Below, in pieces: positions 1-9,500 of a stretch of 32,771 bases of DNA. The notes beneath the pieces were generated by a model. The model made no database searches. It was not told the origin of the DNA and saw only the letters and a program-made list of their open reading frames with translations. Both the position numbers and the translations under genes were made by a program. The DNA is taken from contig NZ_JH650780.1 of the NCBI RefSeq assembly GCF_000259195.1, positions 40,903 through 73,673 on the forward strand, read 5' to 3'. The number at the start of each line of letters is the position of its first letter. Position 1 is the first letter of the stretch. Source of the DNA: Pseudomonas donghuensis (GTDB lineage Bacteria; Pseudomonadota; Gammaproteobacteria; Pseudomonadales; Pseudomonadaceae).

Positions 1-1894
1 GCCGGCGGCTGCCGTGGAAGAGCTGCTGCGCTTTCTGCGCGGGCACGACCTGGTTGCGCCCGACGATGATGAGCAGCGCGCAGGCTACGCCGCCAAGGCG
101 GCGAGTCAGCGCCAGGGGGTATGGACCCAACTGCTGCACAAGTACCTGTTTTTCCGCATTCCGCTATGGCGCCCGGATGCCTTTCTCAATCGCACCTGGC
201 CGTGGCTGGCGCGTTTCGGGCCCGGGCTCTTGCGTTATGGTCTGCCATTGGTGCTGGGGCTGGGGGTGTTCTTGGTGGTGCGCGATTGGGAGCGCTTTCT
301 CGCAACGTTTCCGCATTTGCTCAGCCTCGGCGGGGTGCTGGCTTTTGCCATTGCCCTGGGTTTCGCCAAGCTGTGTCACGAGTTCGGCCATGCCTACATG
401 GCCAAGCGCGCTGGCTGCCGGGTACCGAGCATGGGGCTGGCGTTCATGGTGCTGTTGCCGATGCTCTACACCGATGTCAGCGATGCCTGGCGCGTGCGCG
501 ATCGCCGCAGCCGACTGCTGATCGGCGCCGGCGGCGTGCTCGCCGAGCTACTGCTGGCCTGCATCGCCTTGCTGGCCTGGTCGTTGCTGCCGGACGGCGC
601 AGGGCGCACGGCGGCGTTCATGCTCGCCAGTGCGACCTGGCTCACCACCCTGGCGATCAACCTCAACCCGTTGATGCGCTTTGACGGCTACTTCCTGCTC
701 AGCGACCTGTGGGCGGTCGACAACCTCCAGGGCCGCGCCTACGCCCTGTGTCGCTGGCACCTGCGTGAAACCCTGTTCGGCTACCGCGAGCCGGCGCCCG
801 AACCCTGGTCGGCGGGCATGCGTCGGCGCCTGCTGGTCTGGGGCTATGCCTCGTGGTTATGGCGGGCAGTACTGTTTTTCGGCATCGCCCTGGCGGTTTA
901 CCACCTGTTCTTCAAGGTCCTGGGTATCTTCCTGATGCTGGTGGAGCTTGCCTGGTTCATCGGCTTGCCGATCTGGCGCGAGTGGCGTCACTGGTGGCAG
1001 CAGCGCAAGCATGCCCGGCCGCAGCGGGTGCTGTGGCTGGGCCTGGGCCTGCTGGGGGTGCTGGCGCTGTTGCTGGTGCCCTGGCGCAGCGACGTCGAAG
1101 TGCCGGCGATGCTTGAGGCATCGCGCAGCAGCGCGTTGCATGCGCCAACTGCGGCGCGTATTCGCCAGGTGCGGGTCCACGACGGCCAGGTGGTGGCCAG
1201 GGATGAGCTGTTGCTGGAGCTGGAGTCTCCGGACCTGGACTCGCGCCTGCGCATCATTCGTCGCGAAATCGAGATTCTCCAGCTGCAACTGCGTCGTCAG
1301 GCCGGGCGCAGCGAAACCGCCGCCGACAGCGGCATCCTTGAGCAGCGCCTGGCCGAAGCCGTCGCCGAATACCGCGGCCTGGTGGCCCAGCGCGAACGCC
1401 TGAACCTGCGCGCGCCCCATGCAGGCATCGTGCGTGACCTGGTCGGCGACCTCGCCCCGGGCCGCTGGGTCCCAGCGCAGTTGCCGCTGGCTGCCGTGGT
1501 GGAGCAGGGCATGCGCCTGCGTGGCTACCTGGCCGAGGCCGACTTATGGCGGGTCCGGCCGGGGACGCTCGGGCACTTTGTCGCGGACGATCCGGTGCGT
1601 GCCTCGTTAAAGGTGAGCCTGGATGATGTCGACGCCACGGGCGTGGCCTATATTGATCAGGAAGCGCTGGTGTCCGAACAGCAGGGGCCAATTGCCGTGC
1701 GCCGCGATGAGCAGAAGCGGGCCCAGCCATTGCAGGCCCAATACGGCGTGCGTTTTAGCCTGGAAGAGGCGGTGCAGACAGGCATTTCGCACCCTGTTCG
1801 TGGGCTTGTGGTGCTTGAAGGCCGCGGCGAATCCCTTCTGGGAGCGGCCTGGCGACGAATGGCCGCACTCGGTGTAAGGGAAAGCGGATTTTGA
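1..1894 (+). CDS. Site-2-protease-like (M50) / HlyD adaptor fusion, 5'-truncated
   Basis: Membrane exporter subunit joining an M50 metalloprotease-like membrane domain to a HlyD/biotinyl-lipoyl adaptor. The frame is open to the window edge (first full codon at 2), so the true start lies upstream; numbering here is from the GTG at 14. The HEFGH zinc motif is at residues 122-126 and the second motif, NLNP...FDG with Asp224, follows about 95 residues later; several hydrophobic helices surround them. After a further membrane helix (about 340-360) comes a lipoyl-like half-motif (HAPTAARIRQVRVHDGQVV), a coiled coil and the second half (LRAPHAGIVRDLVGDL). This layout is known for M50-HlyD fusions encoded next to TolC-type proteins. 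I infer that it exports or processes the giant protein encoded downstream. Whether the protease is active is not shown. A 114-bp gap follows. Confidence 0.85.
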   Translation, partial: PAAAVEELLRFLRGHDLVAPDDDEQRAGYAAKAASQRQGVWTQLLHKYLFFRIPLWRPDAFLNRTWPWLARFGPGLLRYGLPLVLGLGVFLVVRDWERFLATFPHLLSLGGVLAFAIALGFAKLCHEFGHAYMAKRAGCRVPSMGLAFMVLLPMLYTDVSDAWRVRDRRSRLLIGAGGVLAELLLACIALLAWSLLPDGAGRTAAFMLASATWLTTLAINLNPLMRFDGYFLLSDLWAVDNLQGRAYALCRWHLRETLFGYREPAPEPWSAGMRRRLLVWGYASWLWRAVLFFGIALAVYHLFFKVLGIFLMLVELAWFIGLPIWREWRHWWQQRKHARPQRVLWLGLGLLGVLALLLVPWRSDVEVPAMLEASRSSALHAPTAARIRQVRVHDGQVVARDELLLELESPDLDSRLRIIRREIEILQLQLRRQAGRSETAADSGILEQRLAEAVAEYRGLVAQRERLNLRAPHAGIVRDLVGDLAPGRWVPAQLPLAAVVEQGMRLRGYLAEADLWRVRPGTLGHFVADDPVRASLKVSLDDVDATGVAYIDQEALVSEQQGPIAVRRDEQKRAQPLQAQYGVRFSLEEAVQTGISHPVRGLVVLEGRGESLLGAAWRRMAALGVRESGF

Positions 1895-2008
1895 TAGTGT
1901 GATTGTCCGACAGTTGGAGTAATCTGCCATCAGTTTAATGTCACTCTGATCAGCAGATCATCCAGCTCCAGGCCACGGCGGTTCCACCAAACAGGGAAGT
2001 TTGCGTTC

Positions 2009-2509
2009 ATGATGAAGTTCGCGGTGTCTCTTCGTGGGACCGAAGCTGGCGATCTGGACTTTCTGCGGCTGCTCTATGCCAGCACCCGCACCGAGGAAAT
2101 GGCCCCCAGTGGCTGGTCCGCGCAGGCCATAGAAGCCTTTCTCGCCCAGCAGTTCCACGCCCAGCACCAGTACTACCAGGCACATTTCCCCGACGCCGAG
2201 TTCTCCATCATCGAACAAGACGGGCTGGCCTGCGGCCGACTCTACCTGTTCTGGGGCCAGACCACGCTCAACCTCATCGATATCGCCCTGTTGCCGCCTT
2301 ACCGTGGCCAGGGGCTCGGCACCCGCTTGCTCACGGATCTGCTGCAGCGCGCCGATGACCACGGGTTGGCGGTGGAGTTGTCGGTCGAGCCCTACAACCC
2401 GGCGCAGCGGCTGTATGCCCGGTTCGGTTTTCAGGTCATCAACACGTCCGGTGTCTACCTGCGCATGCGCCGCCAAGCCCGGGCTTCTGCCAGCAGGATT
2501 GCCTCATGA
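2009..2509 (+). CDS. GNAT-family N-acetyltransferase
   Basis: Predicted cytoplasmic acetyl-CoA-dependent acetyltransferase of 166 residues, a normal length for a single GNAT domain. The acetyl-CoA pyrophosphate-binding loop is visible as YRGQGLGTRLL in the middle of the protein, preceded by the beta-strand LNLIDIALLPP and followed by the typical C-terminal motif B (YNPAQRLYARFGF). The gene starts with two tandem ATGs (2009 and 2012) behind an AGGGAAG ribosome-binding site; either could be used. Its end overlaps the next start by 4 bases (ATGA), so the two are probably translationally coupled. The substrate is unknown. Its place between exporter and surface-protein genes suggests modification of a cassette product, but that is inference. 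Confidence 0.85.
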   Translation: MMKFAVSLRGTEAGDLDFLRLLYASTRTEEMAPSGWSAQAIEAFLAQQFHAQHQYYQAHFPDAEFSIIEQDGLACGRLYLFWGQTTLNLIDIALLPPYRGQGLGTRLLTDLLQRADDHGLAVELSVEPYNPAQRLYARFGFQVINTSGVYLRMRRQARASASRIAS

Positions 2510-2835
2510 GCGAACAGGTGCTTTATGCCATCCCCAGCCGCAACGAGCTGGCCGAAGCGGCCGCGGACGGCTTCGTCCTCTGGATCGGCGCGGACCAGGC
2601 GCTGCCGCTGACCTTGCTGCAGTTGCTCGACGGGACGCCGATGAGCGCCCGCTATGAATGTTTTTCCGTGGTCTTCGCCTTGCCTCCCGCAGTCAGCTTG
2701 CCCCAGGCGGTTTATCGCCTGGGCGGCCCGGCGGGCCAGGAGTGGGTGTTGCTGATGACGCCGGTAATGCCTGAGGCAGACGGGCGCCATACCCTCGAAG
2801 CGGTGATCCATCGCGAATGCCAATCGTCGCCGTAG
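2506..2835 (+). CDS. DUF6916-like small protein
   Basis: Protein of 109 residues with no signal peptide or membrane segment. It shares the general pattern of the DUF6916 family, small proteins often encoded beside microcystin-dependent/tail-collar proteins: hydrophobic strands with WIGADQALPLTLLQLLDG near the N terminus and YECFSVVFALPP in the middle. The family assignment is from memory of the pattern and genomic context, so it is moderate only. The start overlaps the stop of the acetyltransferase gene by 4 bases and the tail-collar gene begins about 50 bases downstream, so it belongs to the same transcription unit. Its biochemical role is unknown; a partner or chaperone for the collar protein is one possibility. 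Confidence 0.65.
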   Translation: MSEQVLYAIPSRNELAEAAADGFVLWIGADQALPLTLLQLLDGTPMSARYECFSVVFALPPAVSLPQAVYRLGGPAGQEWVLLMTPVMPEADGRHTLEAVIHRECQSSP

Positions 2836-2888
2836 GCGGTCTGCGGCTAGGCCCGACATTCCAACAACGCAACGTAAGGAAATGCCTG

Positions 2889-3428
2889 ATGAGCGAACCA
2901 TTTCTCGGTGAAATCAAGATGTTCGGCGGCAATTTCGCGCCTCGCGGATATGCCATCTGCGAGGCCCAGATCCTGCCGATCGCGCAGAACGCGGCCTTGT
3001 TCTCGATCCTTGGCACTGCCTTTGGCGGCAACGGCCAGAACACCTTCGGCCTACCGGACCTGCGTGGGCGCACAGCGGTCGGTACCGGGCAGGGGCCGAG
3101 CTTGTCGCAAATCGACCTGGGCGAGGTCGGCGGCGTCGAGAACGTTACCTTGACCTACAACCAGTTGCCCAGCCATAGGCATACGCAGGTGATCTCGACG
3201 GTCGGCGGGACCAGCGACGTGGGCAACGAAACGATGTACCTGGCGCGCGCAGCCGATACCGGCGGCAACGCCATGAACATCTACGGTTCGGACCTGGCCG
3301 GCGCGACCACCCTGTCCCCCAACTCGCTGAGCGCGGCTGGCGGCGGCCAGCCATTCGGTAACCGTAATCCGTACCTGGGCATCACCTACATCATCGCGCT
3401 GGAAGGTATCTTCCCGTCGCGTAACTAA
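2889..3428 (+). CDS. Phage tail collar domain protein (MdpB family)
   Basis: Protein of 179 residues carrying the tail-collar fold that cellular MdpB-type (microcystin-dependent) proteins share with phage short-tail-fibre proteins. The N terminus FLGEIKMFGGNFAPRGYA and the segment TFGLPDLRGRTAVGTGQG are hallmarks of the family, and LPSHRH is the usual histidine-bearing motif in the middle. The C terminus ends with the family-type segment GITYIIALEGIFPSRN. I chose the ATG at 2889 because AAGGAAA lies just upstream and homologues begin MSEPF or similar; the frame is open further upstream without a good start. No phage genes surround it, so this is a domesticated, stand-alone copy. In this cassette it is likely a surface or secreted partner of the giant protein, which remains an inference. 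Confidence 0.88.
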   Translation: MSEPFLGEIKMFGGNFAPRGYAICEAQILPIAQNAALFSILGTAFGGNGQNTFGLPDLRGRTAVGTGQGPSLSQIDLGEVGGVENVTLTYNQLPSHRHTQVISTVGGTSDVGNETMYLARAADTGGNAMNIYGSDLAGATTLSPNSLSAAGGGQPFGNRNPYLGITYIIALEGIFPSRN

Positions 3429-3441
3429 ATCAGCGCGGTAC

Positions 3442-3473
3442 GGCGGCGGTCCTGCGGGGCCGTCGCCACTTTT
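3442..3473 (+). terminator. GC-rich hairpin with short T run, probable attenuator
   Basis: An 11-bp stem (3442-3452 with 3457-3467, two G-U pairs) closed by a TGCG tetraloop is followed two bases later by TTTT. It lies between the tail-collar stop and the giant gene's ribosome-binding site. The T run is short, so partial termination is more likely than full termination. It would lower read-through into the giant gene or mark the end of the upstream unit. Confidence 0.55.
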
Positions 3474-3522
3474 CAGCGTTCGCTGCCTGTGAGCAGGGCG
3501 GTTGCACAGCAGGAGGTGCAGC

Positions 3523-6500
3523 ATGAAGTTCCTCGAGCGATTCAAGCGTCAGGCGTCGCAGGCAACCCAGCCAGCCGGGCACAGCGGCCAGGCGCCGTTG
3601 CTGTTCGCCCTGGAGCCGCGGATCATGTTCGATGCCTCCGTGGCCGTGGTTGCCCAGGAGGCCGTGGCCCAGGCGGCAGCGGAACCGGCCAAGGACAGCA
3701 GCTCTGCCGAGCACAGCGCACCGCCAGCGGCGGGGACTGCCGATATCGGCAGCCAACAGACCGGGCAACGCCACGAAGTGGTGTTCGTCGATGGCCAGGT
3801 CAAGGATTCGCAACAGTTATTGGACGGCCTGCCTGCCGGCACCGAGGTGGTGGTCCTCGACCCGAGCAAGGACGGCCTGCAACAGATGGCCGACTACCTC
3901 AAGGGGCGTGACGGCCTGGACGCCATCCACCTGCTGTCCCACGGGGCATCGGGCAGCGTGCAGCTGGGCAATGTCTGGCTCGACAGCAGCAACCTGGCCG
4001 AGCACAGCGCCGCGCTGCAAAGCATCGGTTCGGCGCTCAAGGCCGATGGCGACCTGATGCTGTATGGCTGCCGCGTCGGCAAGGACAGCGCCGGCCAGGC
4101 GTTCGTCGATCAGCTGGCGGCGTTGACCGGGGCCGATATCGCGGCCTCCGTCGATGACACCGGGGCCCAGGCCCTGGGCGGCAACTGGACCCTGGAGCGC
4201 AGCAGCGGGGTGCTGCAAAGCGCCTCCCTGGGCGCCCAGTTGAGCGGCTACCAGAGCCTGCTGGCCACCAGCTTCAGCTCCGGTTCTACCGCTACCTTTC
4301 CGGCGCCGCTGTTCGGTGTGCGTACCGTGGCGGGCGATTTTGACGGTGATGGCGATGCCGACATCCTCTACCAGACCGGCGGCAACGGTACGGCCTGGCA
4401 GTATGCGCGCAGCAACGGCGACGGCACCTTCACCCTCCTGACCCAGGCCGCCTCGCCATTTGCCGGCCTGAGCCTGGGCGACACCGCGGGTAACAACTTC
4501 TTCGCCGACGATTTCGACGGCGATGGCGATATCGACTTGCTGGCCGGGATCAACGGCGGCCAGGGCAACTACTTTCGCAACGACGGTGGCAGTTTCAGCA
4601 GCCAGTCGAATACAACCTTTCCGTCGCTGAGTTTCGCCGTGCGCATGGTGGTAGGCGACTACGACAACGACGGCGACGCCGACATCCTGTACCAGACCGG
4701 CGGCAATGGCTCGGCCTGGCAGTACGCGCTCAACAATGGCGATGCCACATTCACCCTCATGGCCCAGAACGTGTCGCCGTTCGCCGGCCTGAGCTTCGCC
4801 GACCACAACAGCAACGCCTACCGGGTCGGTGATTTCGACGGTGACGGCGACCTGGACATTCTTACCGGTGTCAACGGCGCCACCGGCAACTACTATCGCA
4901 ACGACGGCAGCAGTTTCAGCAGCCAGTCGAGCGCCACCTTCCCGGCACCGGTCTTTGGTGCGCGCCTGGTGGTGGGCGACTTCGACAGCGACGGCGATAC
5001 CGACATCCTCTACCAGACCGGCGGCAACGGTACGGCCTGGCAGTACGCGCGCAGCAATGGCGACGGCACCTTCACCCTCATGACCCAGGCCGCTTCACCG
5101 TTTGCCGGCCTGACCCTGACCGACACCAGTGGCACCAACTACCGGGTCGCCGATTTCGACGGTGACGGTGACGTCGACCTGTATGCCGGGATCAACACCT
5201 CCACCGGCACCTACGTCATCCAGAACGACCGCCCGCCCATCGTGGTCAGCTCCACCCCGAGCGACAACGGGGTGAACGTTTCGCCCACCGCCAATATCGT
5301 CTTGACCTTCAACGAGAGCGTGGTCAAGGGCACCGGCAACCTCTATATCGTGCGGACTTCCGACAACGTCATTGTCGAGACCATCGCGGTAGGCAGTGGG
5401 CAGATCACCGGTTCCGGCACGACCTGGACCATCGACCCGTCGATCACCCTGGCGCTGGGTACCGGTTACGCCGTTCGCTTCGACAGCAAGACTTTCGCCG
5501 ACCTCGATGGCGCGATTTTCAAGGGCATCAGCAACAACACCACGCTGAATTTCACCACCCTGGCCAACGCCGCACCGGTGGTCGGCAACCTCAATGGCGA
5601 CTCGGTCGGCTTCAGCGAAGGCGGCAGTGCCGTGCTGATCGATCTGGGCGGCAATGCCACGCTCAGCGATGCCGACTCGGCGGACTTCAACGGTGGCAAT
5701 GTCACCGTGTCGATCGTCAGCAACGGGGTGGCGGGCGAGGACGTGCTCAGTGTTCACAACCAGGGCGTGGGTGCCGGCCAGATTGGCATATCGGGCAGCA
5801 ACATCACCTATGCCGGGGTGACCATCGGCACCGTTGCCGGCGGTACCGGGGGCAGCAACCTGGTCATCAGCCTCAACGCCAGCGCGACGCCCGCCATCGT
5901 CGAAGCGCTGCTGCGCAACCTGACCTACAGCAACAGCAATACCGGCGACATCGCCAGTGCCAGCCGTACCGTGCGCGTCACCGTCAACGATGGCGACGGC
6001 GGTACCAGCAGCAATGCCAACGTCACTGTCGCCATCACCGCGATCAACGATGCGCCGACACTGGTGGCAACGCCGAACAACCCGACCTTCACCGAGGACG
6101 GTGCGGCGGCGGACCTGTTCAGTGGCGTCACCGTCGGTACGCTCGAGGCCGGGCAGAATATCGACCAGTTGATCCTTACGGTCAGCAACCTGGCCGATGG
6201 CGGCAACGAACTGCTAATGGTCGACGGTACCTTCATCGTCCTGCTCCACGGCACCAGCGGCACCACCGCCAGCAATGGCATGAGCTATCTGGTGGACATT
6301 ACCGGCAACACCGCCACCGTGACCCTGAGCAAGGTCGGTGGTATCAGCGCGGCGGCGACCCAGACCCTGGTCGACGGCATGGCCTACCGCAACACCAGCC
6401 ACGCCGCGGACACCACCAGCCGGGTGGTGACCCTGACCAGCATCCGCGACACCGGCGGCACCAGCAATGGCGGCGTCGACACCCAGGTGCTGGCGATCGC

Positions 6501-9500
6501 CAGCACAGTGACGCTGGTGGCGGTCAACGATGCGCCGACGCTGTCTGGCGGGCCGTACGTAATGCCGGGCAGCGACGAGCACACGACGAGCTCCGGCGTG
6601 CTGGTATCGACCCTCCTGGCCGGTCTGACCCATGCGGACGCGGATACCGGTGCGCTGTCCGGGATTGCCCTGACTGCCAGTACCGGCAATGGCACCTGGC
6701 AGTACTCCACCGATGGCGTGACCTGGAACGCTGTCGGCGCGGTTGCAGGCAATGCCGCCTTGCTGCTGTCGAGCAGCAGCTACCTGCGCTATGTGCCGGA
6801 CCAGAATAATGGCGAGAACGTCAGCCTGTCGTTCCGCGCCTGGGACCAGACCAGCGGCACGGCTTCGACCAACAGCACCCGCAATAGCGCCGACACCAGC
6901 AGCAACGGTGGCAGCCTCGCGTTCTCCAGCGGTATCGCCCAGGCCACGCTGAGCGTCACCGCACTCAACGATGCCCCGGTGCTGACCCCGGCCGCTCCTG
7001 CGCTCACGCCGTTGACCGACGGTGCGATCAACAACCCCGGGCAAACCGTGGCCAGCGTGCTTGGCGCCAGCATCAGCGATGTCGACAGCGGTGCGCTGCA
7101 AGGCATTGCCATCACCGGGCTCACCAGTGGCAACGGCACCTGGCAGTACAGCCTCGACGGCAGCACCTGGAACGCCATGGGTAGCGTGGCGGCCAACAGC
7201 GCACTGCTGTTGCGGGCCACCGACAAAGTGCGTTTCGTTCCGGACGGCGCCAACGGCACCACGGCCACCCTGACCTACAACGCCTGGGACCAGACGGGCG
7301 TGACCGCGGGGCAGCAGGGCAGCAAGGTGGACACCGCCTTGTCCGGCGGCAGCGGCGCCTTCTCGCTGGCCAGCGACACGGCCAGTGTGACCGTCACCGC
7401 CGTCAACGATGCCCCGCAGGTCACCACCAGTGGCGGCACCACAGCGTTTACCGAAGGCAACAATATCGCCTCCACGCCTGTGGTTATCGATAGCGGGCTG
7501 ACCTTGGCGGATTCCGACAACCTTAGCCTGGCCAGCGCCACGGTGAGCATCACCGGCAACCTGCAGACGGCTGAAGACAGCCTGGCGTTCACCAACAACC
7601 CGGCGACCATGGGCAATATCAGCGCCAGCTACAATGCTGCCAGCGGCGTGCTGACCCTGACCTCGGCAGGTGCCTCGGCCACGCTGGCGCAATGGCAGGC
7701 GGCCCTGCGCGCGGTGACCTACAGCAACCTGTCCGATACGCCAAGCAGCGCTACCCGTACGGTCAGCTTCCAGGTCAACGACGGTAGCCTGGACAGTAGC
7801 GTGGCGACCAAGACGGTCAGCGTCACGGCGATCAATGACGCGCCGCAGGTTAGCGCCCCGGCGACGCTGTCGGTCAGCGAAGACACGGCTACCGCGGTCA
7901 CCGGCATCAGCTTCAGCGATGTCGATTCAAGCATGGCCACGGTAACCCTGACGGTGGGTTCCGGCACCTTGTCGGCCATCAGCGGCGGCGGGGTGGTGGT
8001 CGGTGGTACGGGCTCGGCCCGTACCCTGACCGGCACTATCGCCAACATCAACACCTTCATTGCCGGCAGTAACCTGAGCTTCACCACTGCCAGCAACGCC
8101 ACCGCCAATGTGACCCTGACGGTGAGCATCGACACCGCCAGCATCGCCACGGCCTCGACCATCACGACCTTGCAGGTCACGGCGGTCAACGACGCACCGA
8201 GTATCAGCGCGCCGGGCAGCATTGCCGTGAACGAGGACCAGCCTGGCGCCATCACCGGCATCAGCTTTACCGACGTCGACGCCGGCAGCGGCGCGGTCAC
8301 GGTCGTCCTCTCGGTGCCCAGTGGCAGCCTGAACGCAACCAGCGGCAGCGGTGTTACGGTGAGCGGTTCCGGCACCGGCAGCCTGACCCTGGTGGGCGGC
8401 CTGGCCGATATCAACGCCTTCATCGCCGCGAGCCAGGTGAACTTCCTCACCGCCGCCAACTCGGTCGGCAACGTCACCCTGACGGTGGCCATCGACGACG
8501 GCGGCAACACTGGCGTCGACCCCGGCAACTCCGGTACCGGCAGCTCCGAGGCCAGCAGCACGACGCTGACCCTGGCCGTGACGGCCATCAACGATGCGCC
8601 GCTCAACGCGGTGCCTGGCACCCAGTCGTTCGCCCAGGACAGCGTGTTGGTGTTCTCGACCGGCAACGGCAACCTGATCAGCATCAGTGACGTGGATGCC
8701 GGCGGCGGTGCGCTGCAGGTAACGCTTGTGGCCACCAATGGCCTGATCACGCTCGCCACAACGACCGGCCTGAGCTTCACCAGCGGTGACGGCACGGCCG
8801 ATACGACGATGGTCTTCACCGGTAGCCTGGCCAGCATCAACGCTGCGCTCAATGGCCTGAGCTTTACCCCGACACCGGGCTTCAACGGTCTGGCGTCATT
8901 GCAGATCATCAGCAACGACCAGGGCTTGAGCGGCAGCGGCGGCGCGCAGATCGACACCGACACCATCAACCTGAACGTGAACCCGCTCAATCCGTTGGTG
9001 AGCAATGTCCAGGTCAGCAACCCCAATGGCGGCTACAAGGTGGGCGACGTCATCAACGTAACCGTCACCTTCGACCAGACGGTGGTTGTCGATACCACGG
9101 GCGGGGCGCCGAGCCTGTTGCTGGAAACCGGCCTGGTCGACCGCCTGGCGTCCTATGTTTCGGGCTCCGGCAGCAATACCCTGACCTTCAGTTATGTGGT
9201 CCAGGCCGGCGACGTGAGCGCCGACCTGGATTACACCTCCACCGGCGCGCTGACGCTCAACGGCGCGACGATCAAAAGCGTGCACAGCGACGACGCGGTG
9301 CTGACCCTGCCAACCGTAGGTGGCGCCAACTCCATCGCCGGCCAGGACAGCATCGTCATCGATGGCGTAGTGCCGACGGTCGCCAGTGTCGGTGTGCCGG
9401 CCAATGGCACCTATGTCGCCGGCCAACACCTGGATTTCACCGTCAATTTCAGCGAGAACATGCTGGTCGACACCAGCGGTGGTACGCCACGTCTGGCGAT

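Noticed and set aside
1947..1965. TGATC/GATCA hairpin after the M50-HlyD gene as a terminator
   Set aside because: Only a 5-bp stem with no T run; too weak to support.
2889..3428. Prophage or tailocin remnant
   Set aside because: Only a tail-collar domain is present; no other tail, capsid, lysis or integrase genes, and MdpB-type collar proteins are commonly cellular.
6214..7692. 492-codon minus-strand open frame inside the giant gene
   Set aside because: Repetitive Gly/Ala/Arg-rich translation mirroring the repeat codons of the + strand; no start signal.
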